Shown here piece by piece: positions 25,646 through 34,447 of a stretch of 64,000 bases of DNA. This DNA comes from Micromonospora aurantiaca ATCC 27029. GTDB lineage: Bacteria; Actinomycetota; Actinomycetes; Mycobacteriales; Micromonosporaceae. Every line of letters starts with the position of its first letter. Within the stretch, counting starts at the first letter, position 1. Made by a program: the position numbers and the translations under genes. A model generated the notes under the pieces. It was not told the origin of the DNA, made no database searches, and worked only from the letters and a program-made list of their open reading frames with translations. The stretch is taken from the NCBI RefSeq assembly GCF_000145235.1, contig NC_014391.1, positions 3,418,001-3,482,000 on the forward strand. The letters run 5' to 3'.

Positions 25646-25663
25646 AGTCCGACAGACCGGACT
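25646..25663. promoter_or_regulatory. Short hairpin/palindrome AGTCCG-6-CGGACT
   Basis: A perfect 6-bp inverted repeat with a 6-base loop, between the stop of the epimerase gene and the start of the hydrolase gene on the minus strand. It may partly terminate the upstream operon or serve as an operator for the hydrolase; the stem is too short to decide. Confidence 0.35.
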
Positions 25664-25675
25664 CGTCACGCTGGG

Positions 25676-26515
25676 TCAGTCGGTGAGCACCCGCTCCACG
25701 TAGCGGGCGATCATGGTGGCGAGGACCCGGTCCGGGTCGGTGGCCCACACCTCGGCGTTGAAGATCTCCACCTCGACGTCACCGGTGTACCCGGCGGCCT
25801 CCACCGCGTGGCGCAGCGGCGGGAAGTCGATGTGCCCGTCGCCCATCATGCCGCGGCCCAGCAGCACGTCGGCCGGCAGCGGGGTGAGGAAGTCGCAGAC
25901 CTGGAAGCTCGCGATCCGTGCCCCGGCGCGGGCGATCTGCCGCCACACGTCCGGATCCCACCAGACGTGGAACGTGTCCACCACGACGCCGACCTGCTCG
26001 GCCGGGAACGCCTCGGCCAGGTCGAGCGCCTGCCCGAGCGTGGACAGCACCGCCCGGTCGGCGCAGTACATCGGGTGCAGTGGCTCCAGCGCGAGGCGTA
26101 CCCCCCGCTCGCGGGCGTACGGCGCAAGCTCGGCCAGCGCGTCGGCGACCCGCTGCCGGGCACCCGCCAGGTCGCGGGAGCCGGGTGGCAGGCCGCCGAC
26201 GACCAGCACCAGGCAGGCGGCGTCCAGCGCGGCGGCCTCGTCGATCGCGCGCCGGTTGTCGGCGAGCGCCTCGACCCGGCCGGCGTCGTCGGCGGCGGTG
26301 AGGAACCCGCCCCGGCACAGCGACGACACCCGGAGCCCGGCATTCGCGACGAGCCGCGCGGCGGCCGGTACGCCGATCTCGGCCACCGGCTCGCGCCACA
26401 GCCCGATCGCCGGGATGCCGGCGCGTACGCAGCCGTCGACCGCCTCGGCCACCGACCAGCGCTGCGTGGTGCGCTGGTTGAGCGACAGCCGCGCCAGCCG
26501 GGCATCGGCGGTCAT
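25676..26515 (-). CDS. Sugar phosphate isomerase/epimerase (xylose-isomerase-like TIM barrel)
   Basis: A 279-residue AP-endonuclease-2-type barrel. Metal-site residues are visible: Glu in ALEPLHPMYC (about residue 140), Asp-His in VVDTFHVWW (about 175-180), and Glu in DVEVEIFNAEVW near 255. GMMGDGHIDFPPLRHA near 232 is characteristic of the family. ATG 26513-26515 overlaps the stop of the DUF993 gene by 4 bp. Together with the two upstream genes it likely forms a catabolic pathway for an unusual sugar or inositol-like compound. Confidence 0.85.
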   Translation of the reverse strand: MTADARLARLSLNQRTTQRWSVAEAVDGCVRAGIPAIGLWREPVAEIGVPAAARLVANAGLRVSSLCRGGFLTAADDAGRVEALADNRRAIDEAAALDAACLVLVVGGLPPGSRDLAGARQRVADALAELAPYARERGVRLALEPLHPMYCADRAVLSTLGQALDLAEAFPAEQVGVVVDTFHVWWDPDVWRQIARAGARIASFQVCDFLTPLPADVLLGRGMMGDGHIDFPPLRHAVEAAGYTGDVEVEIFNAEVWATDPDRVLATMIARYVERVLTD

Positions 26516-27675
26516 CCGGGCACGCCCGCGACGTCCAGGTACGCGCGCATCCGCCGCGCCGCCAGGTCCGGGTCGCGCAGCAGCCCGGCGGCGTCGGCCA
26601 GCCGGAACGCCTCGACCAGGTGCGGGACGCCGCGCCCGCCGTGCAGGCCGCCGACCATGGTGAAGCCCGGTTGCCGTCCGTTCAGCCAGGACAGGAACGC
26701 GATGCCCGTCTTGTAGTACGGCGTGGGCGGGGCGAACAGGTGCCGGGACAGCGGCACCGTCGGGTCGAGAATCGCCCGGAACCCGGCCGGATCGTCCGCG
26801 TCGAGCCGTCCCAGCGCGGCCGACGCGGCCGGGGCGATGGCCGCGAACGCTCCGAGCAGCGCGTGGCTGAACCGCTTACCGTCGCCCTCGATCAGCTCCG
26901 GGTAGTGGTAGTCGTCGCCGGTGTAGACCTTCACCGCGGGCGGTAGCAGCTCCCGCAGCCGTACCTCCCGGCCGGCGTCCAGCAGCGACACCTTCACCCC
27001 GTCGACCAGGTCGGCGTGGGCGTGCACCAGCGCGGCGAACGTGGCGGTGGCCTCGTCCAGGTCGGTCGAGCCCCAGTAGCCGGACAGTGCCGGGTCGAAC
27101 ATGTCGCCGAGCCAGTGCAGCACCACCGGCGTGCCGGCCTCCCGCAGCACCCGTTCGTAGACGCGCAGGTAGTCCTCCGGGCCGGTGGCGAGCGCGGCGA
27201 GGTGCCGGCTGGCCATCAGCACCGGCGTGGCGCCGTACTCCTGGACGACGGCGACCTGCTCGGCGTACGCGGCGACGACCTCGTCGAGCGTGCCGGGCAC
27301 GCCGATGAGCTGGTCGGTGCCCGCCCCGGCGACGATCCGCCCGCCGCACGCGGCGGCCTCGGCGGCGCTGCGCCGGATCAACTCGCGGGTGGCCGCCCAG
27401 TCCAGCCCCATCCCGCGCTGCGCGGTGTCCATCGCCTCGGCCACCCCGAGGCCCCACGACCACAGGTCACGCCGCACCGCGAGCGTCGCGTCCCAGTCCA
27501 GCCCCGCCGGGCGGCCGGGGGAGTTGTCGGCGTACGGGTCGGCGACGACGTGCGCGGCCGCGTACGCGATCCGGGTTGCCGGTGGCCCGGACGGCCGTCG
27601 CCACGCGGGGGGTTCCCGCAACGTCAGCCGCTCGGTGCCGCCGCCCGGTGCGGGAAGCGTGATGTGCGTGCTCAC
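26512..27675 (-). CDS. DUF993 protein, dihydrodipicolinate-synthase-like aldolase fold
   Basis: A 387-residue protein matching DUF993, a family distantly related to class I aldolases of the DapA type. Features are DPYADNSPGRPAGLDWDATL near residue 45, the helix GLGVAEAMDTAQRGMGLDW, VVLHWLGDMFDPALSGYWG near 185, and KVYTGDDYHYPELIEGDG near 240. It starts at a GTG (27673-27675) overlapping the dehydrogenase stop as GTGA. It probably catalyses an aldol or retro-aldol step in the pathway encoded here. No member's reaction is known to me. Confidence 0.8.
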   Translation of the reverse strand: MSTHITLPAPGGGTERLTLREPPAWRRPSGPPATRIAYAAAHVVADPYADNSPGRPAGLDWDATLAVRRDLWSWGLGVAEAMDTAQRGMGLDWAATRELIRRSAAEAAACGGRIVAGAGTDQLIGVPGTLDEVVAAYAEQVAVVQEYGATPVLMASRHLAALATGPEDYLRVYERVLREAGTPVVLHWLGDMFDPALSGYWGSTDLDEATATFAALVHAHADLVDGVKVSLLDAGREVRLRELLPPAVKVYTGDDYHYPELIEGDGKRFSHALLGAFAAIAPAASAALGRLDADDPAGFRAILDPTVPLSRHLFAPPTPYYKTGIAFLSWLNGRQPGFTMVGGLHGGRGVPHLVEAFRLADAAGLLRDPDLAARRMRAYLDVAGVPG

Positions 27676-28823
27676 CGGGGGATCTCCTCGATCGTCACCC
27701 GCCGCCCCTCGCGGGCCGAGCGCAGCCCGGCCTCGGCCAGTTGCACGCCCCGGGCGCCGGCGAGGAAGTCCCACGGGAACGGCTCGTCGTCGACGACGTG
27801 GCGCAGGAAGGCCTCCCACTGCACCTTGAACGCGTTGTCGTGCTCGCCGTTGTCCGGCACTGTCTGCCACTGCGCGCGGAACGCCTCGGTGACCGGCAGG
27901 TCGGGGTTCCATACCGGCATCGGGGTGGCGCCCCGGTGCTGGATACGGCAGTCGCGCAGCCCGGCCACGGCGCTGCCGTGCGTGCCGTCGACCTGGAACT
28001 CGACCAGTTCGTCCCGGTGTACGCGGACCGCCCAGGAGGAGTTGACCTGCGCGACGATGCCGCCGGCCAGCTCGAAGATCCCGTACGCGGCGTCGTCGGC
28101 GGTGGCCCGGTAGCGGGTGCCGGTCTCGTCGACGCGCTCGGGGATGTGCGTGGCGGTGACAGCGGTGACGGCGGTGACCGGGGCGATGATCTGCTCCAGC
28201 ACGTAGTGCCAGTGCGGGAACATGTCCAGCGTGATGCCGCCGCCGTCCTCGGCGCGGTAGTTCCAGCTCGGGCGCTGCGCGGCCTGCCAGTCGCCCTCGA
28301 AGACCCAGTAGCCGAACTCGCCGCGCACGGACAGGATCCGGCCGAAGAAGCCGCCGTCCACGAGTCGCTTGAGTTTGCGCAGGCCGGGCAGGAACAGCTT
28401 GTCCTGCACGACGCCGTTGCGGACGCCCTTGGCGGCGGCGAGCCGGGCCAGCTCCAGCGAGGCGAGGAACCCCTCGGCGAGCGGCTTCTCGGTGTAGACG
28501 TGCTTGCCGGCCTCGATCGCCGCCCGGATCGCCTTCTCCCGCTGGGTGGTCACCTGCGCGTCGAAGTAGATCTGGTGGGCGTCGTCGGCGAGGGCCGCGT
28601 CCAGGTCGGTCGTGTACGCCGACAGCCCGTGCCGCCCGGCGATCTCGGCGAGCCGGTTCTCGTCGCGGCCCACGAGTGTCAGCTCGGGCCAGATCCGGCT
28701 GCCGTCGCGGGCCGGTACGCCGCCCTGTTCGCGGATGGCGAGCAGGGACCGGACGAGGTGCTGCCGGTAGCCCATCCGGCCGGTGACGCCGTTGAGGATG
28801 ATGCCGACGGACGTGCGTTCCAC
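27672..28823 (-). CDS. Gfo/Idh/MocA family NAD(P)-dependent dehydrogenase
   Basis: A 383-residue dehydrogenase. The N-terminal Rossmann region begins VGIILNGVTGRMGYRQHL, AIEAGKHVYTEKPLAE is the family's EKP motif (about residues 104-119) with the catalytic Lys, and GGGITLDMFPHWHYVLEQ (about 196-213) supplies the Asp/His pair. The C-terminal alpha/beta domain follows. It is first in a three-gene operon with 4-bp overlaps, divergent from lacI, and its promoter region carries two LacI-type operators, so it is likely induced by its sugar substrate. Confidence 0.9.
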   Translation of the reverse strand: MERTSVGIILNGVTGRMGYRQHLVRSLLAIREQGGVPARDGSRIWPELTLVGRDENRLAEIAGRHGLSAYTTDLDAALADDAHQIYFDAQVTTQREKAIRAAIEAGKHVYTEKPLAEGFLASLELARLAAAKGVRNGVVQDKLFLPGLRKLKRLVDGGFFGRILSVRGEFGYWVFEGDWQAAQRPSWNYRAEDGGGITLDMFPHWHYVLEQIIAPVTAVTAVTATHIPERVDETGTRYRATADDAAYGIFELAGGIVAQVNSSWAVRVHRDELVEFQVDGTHGSAVAGLRDCRIQHRGATPMPVWNPDLPVTEAFRAQWQTVPDNGEHDNAFKVQWEAFLRHVVDDEPFPWDFLAGARGVQLAEAGLRSAREGRRVTIEEIPR

Positions 28824-28838
28824 TGTGCCTCCCGGCGG

Positions 28839-28865
28839 TGAATGCGCTTTCAGTAAGCGCTTTCA
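28839..28865. promoter_or_regulatory. Two overlapping LacI-family operators
   Basis: TGAATGCGCTTTCA at 28839-28852 and AGTAAGCGCTTTCA at 28852-28865 each approach the LacI/PurR-class palindrome TGAAAGCGCTTTCA (one and two mismatches). They lie between the divergent dehydrogenase and lacI genes, 16 bases from the dehydrogenase start, so a bound repressor would block that promoter and probably its own. Confidence 0.75.
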
Positions 28866-28925
28866 GGGTGCTACCGTAGCCACGCCGGAACACCGGGTCA
28901 AGACGTTCCGCAGGGAGACGCATCG

Positions 28926-29945
28926 ATGTCGCACGTGACGCTGGAAGACGTGGCCAGGGCGGCCGACGTCTCACTGGCAACCGCCTCCCGGGCCCTCAAC
29001 GGCAGGCGCGTCACCCCGCACCTGCACGACCGCGTCCTGGCCGCCGCCGCACGGCTCGCGTACACCCCGAACGCCCACGCCCGCGCGCTCGCCGGCGCGT
29101 CCCGGCGCAGCGTCGGCGTGGTCTGCCACGACGTCACCGACCCCTACTTCGCCGCCGTCGCCGGCGGCGTCATGCGCGTCGCCGCCGACAACGACCTGCT
29201 GGTCATGCTGGCCAGCACGTTCCGCGACCCGGAACGGGAGATCGCGTACGTGTCGATGCTGCGCGCCGAACGCGCCCCGGCGATCCTGCTCATCGGCTCC
29301 GGCTTCGAGGACCCCCGCTGGGAGCGGGCCATGGCCGCCGAGCTGGCGCCCTACCTCGACGGCGGCGGCCGGGTCGCGGTGGTCAGCCGGCACCGCACCC
29401 TGAAGGTCGACAGTGTCCTGCCGGAGAACCGGGCCGGCGCCGCCGAGCTCGCCCGCGCGCTGCTCGGCCTGGGGCACCGCCGCTTCGCGGTGCTCTCCGG
29501 CCCGCCCGAGCTGACCACAGTCGCCGACCGGCTCGGCGGGTTCCGCGACGAGCTGGCCGCCGCCGGTGTCACGCTCGACCCGGGCGCGGTGGCCGAGGCG
29601 GCGTTCACCCGCGACGGCGGCTACCGGGCGATGACCGAGCTGCTCGACCGCGGGCTCGACGCCACCTGCGTCTTCGCGTGCACCGACGTGATGGCCGTCG
29701 GCGCGTACGCGGCGTTGCGCGACCGCGGGCTGTCGGTGCCCGGCGACGTCTCGGTCGCCGGTTTCGACGACATCCCTGTCGTGCGTGACCTCACCCCGCC
29801 GCTGACCACAGTGGCGCTGCCGCTGCACCGGCTCGGCGAGGAGGCGATGAAGCTGGCCCTGACCGAGAACGCCGGTCGCCGCCGCCGGATCGTGCGCCTG
29901 CCCGGCGAGGTCGTGATGCGGGCCAGCACGGCGCCGGTCGCCTGA
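28926..29945 (+). CDS. LacI family transcriptional regulator
   Basis: A 339-residue repressor. The helix-turn-helix VTLEDVARAADVSLATASRALNG starts at residue 4 and is followed by the hinge AYTPNAHARALAG. The sugar-binding domain includes VGVVCHDVTDPYFAAVAGG, ALLGLGHRRFAVLSGP and VPGDVSVAGFDDIPV, all canonical. ATG 28926 is preceded by GCAGGGAG. It should bind the twin operators just upstream and control the divergent sugar operon in response to a sugar or sugar acid. Confidence 0.95.
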   Translation: MSHVTLEDVARAADVSLATASRALNGRRVTPHLHDRVLAAAARLAYTPNAHARALAGASRRSVGVVCHDVTDPYFAAVAGGVMRVAADNDLLVMLASTFRDPEREIAYVSMLRAERAPAILLIGSGFEDPRWERAMAAELAPYLDGGGRVAVVSRHRTLKVDSVLPENRAGAAELARALLGLGHRRFAVLSGPPELTTVADRLGGFRDELAAAGVTLDPGAVAEAAFTRDGGYRAMTELLDRGLDATCVFACTDVMAVGAYAALRDRGLSVPGDVSVAGFDDIPVVRDLTPPLTTVALPLHRLGEEAMKLALTENAGRRRRIVRLPGEVVMRASTAPVA

Positions 29946-29984
29946 TCCCGGCCGGTAGGGTGCCGTCATGATCGAGGACGCACC

Positions 29985-30494
29985 GTGCCGCTGACGAACC
30001 CCTGGCTGACCGGTCCGACGCCGACGAGGAAGCTGGACCGGGACCGCCTGGAGGAGCGCATCCTCAACCTGCTGTCGTCGCAGAACATGTGCGTGCTCGC
30101 CACGGCGGGGCCGGACGGGCCGCTTGCTACGCCGGTGCGCTACTACCCGCTCGACTTCACGCTGATGTTCACCGCCGCGCCACGCTCGCCGAAGATGCGC
30201 AACATCGCCGCCGACCCGCGGGTGTCGGTCGGCGTCTTCGCGCCGCTGGTCGGGCTGGCCAGCAGCCGTGGCGCGCAGGTGTTCGGCACCGCCCGGGTGC
30301 TCGGCCCCGACCACCCCGACCGGGCCCGCCACTGGGCCGCGTTCCGCTGGGAGAACGAGCACGCCGAGCGGGGCCGGTCGCTGTCCGAGCCGCCCGAGGA
30401 CCCGCTCGTGGTGATCGAGGCCGACCGGATCGTCTACACCGAACACTGGCTGCGCCGCGAGGGCTACGCCCCACGCCAGCAGTGGCGTCGCTGA
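29985..30494 (+). CDS. Pyridoxamine 5'-phosphate oxidase-fold (split barrel) protein
   Basis: A 169-residue flavin-reductase-like split-barrel protein. CVLATAGPDGPLATPVRYYPLDF and FTAAPRSPKMRNIAADPRVSVGVF (residues about 35-85) are the FMN or F420 binding strands typical of the family. GTG 29985 is the start, with GAGGA upstream. In actinomycetes such proteins often use F420 or biliverdin, but the cofactor here is not certain. It is convergent with a methyltransferase gene 20 bases away. Confidence 0.8.
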   Translation: MPLTNPWLTGPTPTRKLDRDRLEERILNLLSSQNMCVLATAGPDGPLATPVRYYPLDFTLMFTAAPRSPKMRNIAADPRVSVGVFAPLVGLASSRGAQVFGTARVLGPDHPDRARHWAAFRWENEHAERGRSLSEPPEDPLVVIEADRIVYTEHWLRREGYAPRQQWRR

Positions 30495-30514
30495 CGGCGT
30501 TCCACCCAGGCGCG

Positions 30515-31135
30515 CTACGGGCCGGCGGGGGAGCGGGTGGCGTGCAGCAGGTTGCCAGCCAGGCGCAGGTCCGCGCCGCCGACCCTCGCGAGCACGTCGA
30601 TCCGCTCGGCCGTCACCTGCGTCCAGAGCGGGTCGGGGAAGGCCGCGCGCAGCGTGTCCGCGTCCAGGCCCCAGCCCTCGCCCGCCTCCGGCGACACCGC
30701 CAGGACGAACACCGCACCACCGGGCGCGGTCAGGCGCGGCAGCAGCGCCAGGTAGTCGCGTACGGCGGCGCCCCGCCGGTCCAGCGAGTGCAGCAGGCCG
30801 GAGTCGAACACCGAGTCGTACGGCACCGGCGGCACCGGGATCGCCGTCGCGTCGCACACCTCGAAGCGCACCGGCAGGCCCGCCGCGGCGGCCTTGGCCC
30901 GGGCCTGGTCGATCGCCACCGGTGAGATGTCGACGCCTGTCACGTCGTGGCCGCGGCGGGCCAGCGCGAGCGCCAGCTCACCGGTGCCGCAGCCGACGTC
31001 GAGCACGCGCGGGCCGCGTACCCCGGTGTCGAGGACCGCGGCGAGCGCCGGCTGCGGGCCGCCGATCTCCCAGGGCGGGCGCTCGGCGTCGCGATAGAGG
31101 CGGTCGTAGTGGACGTCGTCCGGCTCGTCGGTCAT
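30515..31135 (-). CDS. Class I SAM-dependent methyltransferase
   Basis: A 206-residue protein. Motif I is VLDVGCGTGELALALARRG (about residues 44-62), then VTGVDISPVAIDQARAKA and the acidic FEVCDATAIPVP. The N-terminus HYDRLYRDAERPPWEIGGPQP is typical of small thiopurine/tellurite-type or unclassified methyltransferases. The substrate is unknown. It sits alone, convergent with the split-barrel gene. Confidence 0.85.
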   Translation of the reverse strand: MTDEPDDVHYDRLYRDAERPPWEIGGPQPALAAVLDTGVRGPRVLDVGCGTGELALALARRGHDVTGVDISPVAIDQARAKAAAAGLPVRFEVCDATAIPVPPVPYDSVFDSGLLHSLDRRGAAVRDYLALLPRLTAPGGAVFVLAVSPEAGEGWGLDADTLRAAFPDPLWTQVTAERIDVLARVGGADLRLAGNLLHATRSPAGP

Positions 31136-31208
31136 CGCGTACCCCCTCGGTCGGCGCGGCCACCCCCGAGCGTGTCACGTCCGGCGGCGATCAGTGCCCC
31201 GTCGCGGG

Positions 31209-32150
31209 TCAGAACCGCAGGCGGCGCAGGTAGCGGTAGCCGACGGCAGCGGTCTGCTGCGGCGTCACGTCGGGGGTGTCGTTCTCCACGATGTACTCCA
31301 TCACCTGGTGCCCCCGGAAGATCCGCGCGAAGTCGATCATTCCGGTGCCGAGGTCGGCCATGTCGCCGGTGGCCGGGTCGCGGTCCTTGACGTGGTACTG
31401 CAACACCCGCTGCGGCGCCGAGCGGATCACGTCGAGCGTGAAGCCCTCCGGGTCGTCGACGCCCTCGCCGGAGTTGATGCCGCCGGTGACCGCCCAGTAG
31501 ATGTCGATCTCCAGGTGCACCAGGCGCGGGTCGAGTTCCTCGGTCAGCACGTCCCACGGCCGCCTGCCGTTGCCGAAGTCGATGGTGAACTCGTGCGCGT
31601 GGTTGTGGTAGCCGTACCGCAGGCCCGCCTTGCGCGCGGCGGCGGCCTCGACGTTCATCTGCTCCGCCCAGCGCTTCCAGTCGTCCTCGCGGTCGGAGTT
31701 CAGGTACGGCACCACCATGAACCGCTGGCCCAGCGTCCGGGCGTTCGCAATCTTCTGTTCCAGCGCGGCGGCGTCGGCGGCGATGCCGTCGTGGCTGGAG
31801 CTGGCCTTGATGCCGATGCCGTCCAGGAAGCGGCGCAGCTCCCGGGCGGTACGGCCGAAGTAGCCGAGCGCCAGCTCGACCCGCGGGTAGCCGATGCGGG
31901 CCAGGTGCGCCAGCGTCGCGTCGTAGCCGGGCGAGCCGTTGAGCGCGTCGCGGACCGTCCAGAGCTGGAGGCTGATCAGTTCCTTCGGCACCGGGCGCCG
32001 GCCGTGATGGTGCCCGCCGGCCTGGGCCGCGGTCGCGCCGAGCCCGGTGGCGAGCCCGATCCCGGCGAGCGCCGCCAGGGAGCCGCGCAGCAGGTCGCGC
32101 CGGTCCAGCGACTGCCGTAGCGCCGTCTGTCCGTCGAATCCGTAGCACAT
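31209..32150 (-). CDS. Exported sugar-isomerase/epimerase-like TIM barrel protein (Tat signal)
   Basis: A 313-residue protein. The N-terminus has a twin-arginine signal, DRRDLLRGSLAALAG, followed by a hydrophobic stretch and cleavage near ATAAQAGG, so it should be folded and then exported by Tat. The mature part is an AP-endonuclease-2-type barrel with metal-type residues in YGYHNHAHEF, LEIDIYWAV and YHVKDRDPAT. It resembles the family's extracellular or periplasmic members. It is divergent from the NUDIX gene. Confidence 0.85.
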   Translation of the reverse strand: MCYGFDGQTALRQSLDRRDLLRGSLAALAGIGLATGLGATAAQAGGHHHGRRPVPKELISLQLWTVRDALNGSPGYDATLAHLARIGYPRVELALGYFGRTARELRRFLDGIGIKASSSHDGIAADAAALEQKIANARTLGQRFMVVPYLNSDREDDWKRWAEQMNVEAAAARKAGLRYGYHNHAHEFTIDFGNGRRPWDVLTEELDPRLVHLEIDIYWAVTGGINSGEGVDDPEGFTLDVIRSAPQRVLQYHVKDRDPATGDMADLGTGMIDFARIFRGHQVMEYIVENDTPDVTPQQTAAVGYRYLRRLRF

Positions 32151-32297
32151 GGTCGTACTCCTTATCGCCTGTGCGCCGACGCTACAAAAGCCATGTCGAT
32201 ATGTCTATGGCTTTCGGTGCTTCGAGTCTGACTTTCGATCGGTGTGGCGGAAAGTCGGGGACTGTGCGTCGCCGGTGCCGCGTGGCAGGCTCGGGGC

Positions 32298-32711
32298 GTG
32301 GCCGCATACGACGTCGCTCTCGTCCTGCTCGTCGACCCGACCGGCGCCATCCTCATGCAGCACCGCGACGGCAACGCGCCGGTGTCTCCGTACCAGTGGA
32401 GCCTGCCCGGCGGCAGCATCGAGCCCGGCGAGACACCGGAGCAGGCCGCTCGGCGCGAGCTACGCGAGGAGACCGGGCTGACCGCCGGTGAGCTGCACCT
32501 GCTGTGGAGCGGCCCCCGCCCGCACGAGGACGGCTTTCCGCACACCGTCACCGTCTACGTCTTCCGCGGCGCCACCGACGCCCGGCAGGAGGACGTGGTG
32601 CTCGGCGAGGGACAGGCGATGGTCTTCGTGCCCCGCGACGAGGTGCTCGACCGCGACCTGGCGGTGAGCGCCGCGAAGGTACTGCCGCTGCACCTCGCGG
32701 AGACCGCCTAG
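32298..32711 (+). CDS. NUDIX hydrolase
   Basis: A 137-residue pyrophosphohydrolase. The NUDIX box is complete: [20 protein letters not shown] followed by ETGL (about residues 42-65), matching G-x5-E-x7-R-E-x2-E-E-x-G. The substrate is a nucleoside diphosphate linked to another moiety, not further defined. GTG 32298 is taken as the start because the upstream in-frame extension ([18 protein letters not shown]) is not family-like. The 3' end overlaps the convergent arginase-like gene by 4 bases. Confidence 0.9.
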   Translation: MAAYDVALVLLVDPTGAILMQHRDGNAPVSPYQWSLPGGSIEPGETPEQAARRELREETGLTAGELHLLWSGPRPHEDGFPHTVTVYVFRGATDARQEDVVLGEGQAMVFVPRDEVLDRDLAVSAAKVLPLHLAETA

Positions 32712-33598
32712 CGCCCGGTCAGCGTCCCGGCCAGCACCCCGGCGAACCGGGGGAGCAGCTCGTCGTCGGGCAGATGATCCGGGTTGATCTCGGTGACCGA
32801 CAACCCGGCGAACCGCGGGCTCGCCACCAGCTCCGCCAGCGTCGCCGCCGCCTCGCCGAGGCTGAGCCCGAACGGCTCCGGCACGTCCGCCAGCGGCGCG
32901 TCCACGAAACTCAGCACGTCCACGTCGAAGTGCACCACGAACCGTTCGGCCGCACCCTCGGCCACCGACCGGGCCCGGCGCGCCGCCGCCCGAGCGTCGG
33001 CATGCACCTCGTCGGCCGGCACGTACGCAAGCCCCAGCTCGGCCACCAGCTCGCGTTCGTGGTCACCGCGGGGCAGCGAGTCCCCGTACACCACCACCCG
33101 CTCCGGCGGCAGCAGCGGCACCTCCGGCCCGACGCCCGCCACCTCGGGCAGCGTTCCCGGCAGGCCGAGCATGTGCGCCAGCCCCATCGCGTCCAGGTTG
33201 CCGTTGGCGCGGGTCTCCGGCGTGTAGAGATCCGGCCCGCCGTCCACGTACACCAGCGCGGGCGACAGCCCGGCCCGCGCGCAACCCGCGACCAGGCCGA
33301 CGGTCACCGTGCAGTCGCCGCCGAGCACCAGCGGCGCACGGCCCCGGCCCAGCGCCGCCGCGACCCGGTCGGCCACCGCCGAGGCGACGGCGGCCACCGC
33401 GCCCGCGTTCTGACCCCTGGGGTACGCCGGATCCGGCCGCCACCGGAAGCCCGGCACGTCACCGGCGTCCTCCACGTCGGCGCCCAGCTGGTCGAGCAGA
33501 CCCGCGGCGCGCAGGGCGGCGGGTGCACGCTCGATACCCGGGGTGTGGGCGCCTGCGCTCGACGGCGCTCCGACGACCATCCACTGACGAGGGTCCAT
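32708..33598 (-). CDS. Arginase/agmatinase/formiminoglutamase-fold protein with altered metal site
   Basis: A 296-residue ureohydrolase-fold protein. The fold is clear from [33 protein letters not shown] and [13 protein letters not shown]. Compared with true arginases (GGDHS, DAHxD, SxDxDxxDP), the first and third metal-ligand positions are C96 and G121 rather than His, while D119, D123, D224 and D226 remain. Loss of both His ligands suggests weakened or different metal binding, or a non-hydrolase role. The start ATG is at 33596-33598. Confidence 0.75.
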   Translation of the reverse strand: MDPRQWMVVGAPSSAGAHTPGIERAPAALRAAGLLDQLGADVEDAGDVPGFRWRPDPAYPRGQNAGAVAAVASAVADRVAAALGRGRAPLVLGGDCTVTVGLVAGCARAGLSPALVYVDGGPDLYTPETRANGNLDAMGLAHMLGLPGTLPEVAGVGPEVPLLPPERVVVYGDSLPRGDHERELVAELGLAYVPADEVHADARAAARRARSVAEGAAERFVVHFDVDVLSFVDAPLADVPEPFGLSLGEAAATLAELVASPRFAGLSVTEINPDHLPDDELLPRFAGVLAGTLTGR

Positions 33599-33635
33599 CG
33601 CCCCACCCTAACCTTGCTTGGGCCTGACGCCGGGA

Positions 33636-34367
33636 TCAGCGCAGCACGAGCAGGTCCAGCGTGTCGACGACCGGACCGGCTTGGGTCCTTGCTGCTTCAC
33701 GCAACCGCTGGACGCCCGCGGCGTACTCCGCGTCGGTGATGAGCTGAAGCGGCGTGTGCGCCTCCCGGCGCAGGCCGGCCGCCGCCTCCCGCAGCGACGG
33801 CGCGGTGACCTGCGGAACCTGCTCGACCGCCGCGGTGGCGAAACCGGCGGCGGCGAAGGCGGCCCCGACGTCGGCGATGCCCGGATACGTGTCCAGCACG
33901 CGGATCGCCTCGGGGAAGTAGCCGAACAGCGTGATCGCGCCGTGTCGTCCGGCGAACGCGGACCGGATCAGCACCGGGGCGCCCGGCCGCAGTACCCGGC
34001 GCAGCTCGCGCGCCGCCGCGGCCAGGTCGGGCACGTGGTGGATGACTGTGGACAGCCACGCGGCGTCGACGCTCCCGTCGGCGAGCGGGATGTGCGCGGC
34101 GTCGCCCCCGACCAGCGGCGCGAACGCGCAGCGGGCGCGCATCGCCGCCGACGGTTCGACGGCGACCACCTCGACGCCGGGGAACCAGCCGGTGAACGCC
34201 CGTGCCCAGCTGCCGGTCCCGGCGCCCAGGTCGAGCAGTCGCATCCCCGGGCGCGGTACGAGGTGCCGGGCGACGGCGGCACGCCAGGCCGTGAGACCGT
34301 CGTCGGTGAGGTGCCGGGTCGCGGCGAACGCCTCGGCGTCCGCGTCGTGGTACGCGATGCGGGCCAT
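33636..34367 (-). CDS. Class I SAM-dependent methyltransferase
   Basis: A 243-residue enzyme. Motif I is LLDLGAGTGSWARAFTGWFP (about residues 44-63), then VVAVEPSAAM, GDAAHIPLADGSVDAAW and HHVPDLAAAARELRRVLRPG (motifs II-III region), typical of UbiE/COQ5-like methyltransferases acting on small molecules. Start 34367 is the ATG before the family N-terminus. It is a stand-alone gene. No substrate assignment is possible. Confidence 0.85.
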   Translation of the reverse strand: MARIAYHDADAEAFAATRHLTDDGLTAWRAAVARHLVPRPGMRLLDLGAGTGSWARAFTGWFPGVEVVAVEPSAAMRARCAFAPLVGGDAAHIPLADGSVDAAWLSTVIHHVPDLAAAARELRRVLRPGAPVLIRSAFAGRHGAITLFGYFPEAIRVLDTYPGIADVGAAFAAAGFATAAVEQVPQVTAPSLREAAAGLRREAHTPLQLITDAEYAAGVQRLREAARTQAGPVVDTLDLLVLR

Positions 34368-34447
34368 ACCCGACAGCCAACTCCCCGGCGGGCCGCCAGG
34401 GCAAGCATTGTGACGCGTTACCTGTGAACCTTGGAGAGGGGCGGCGG

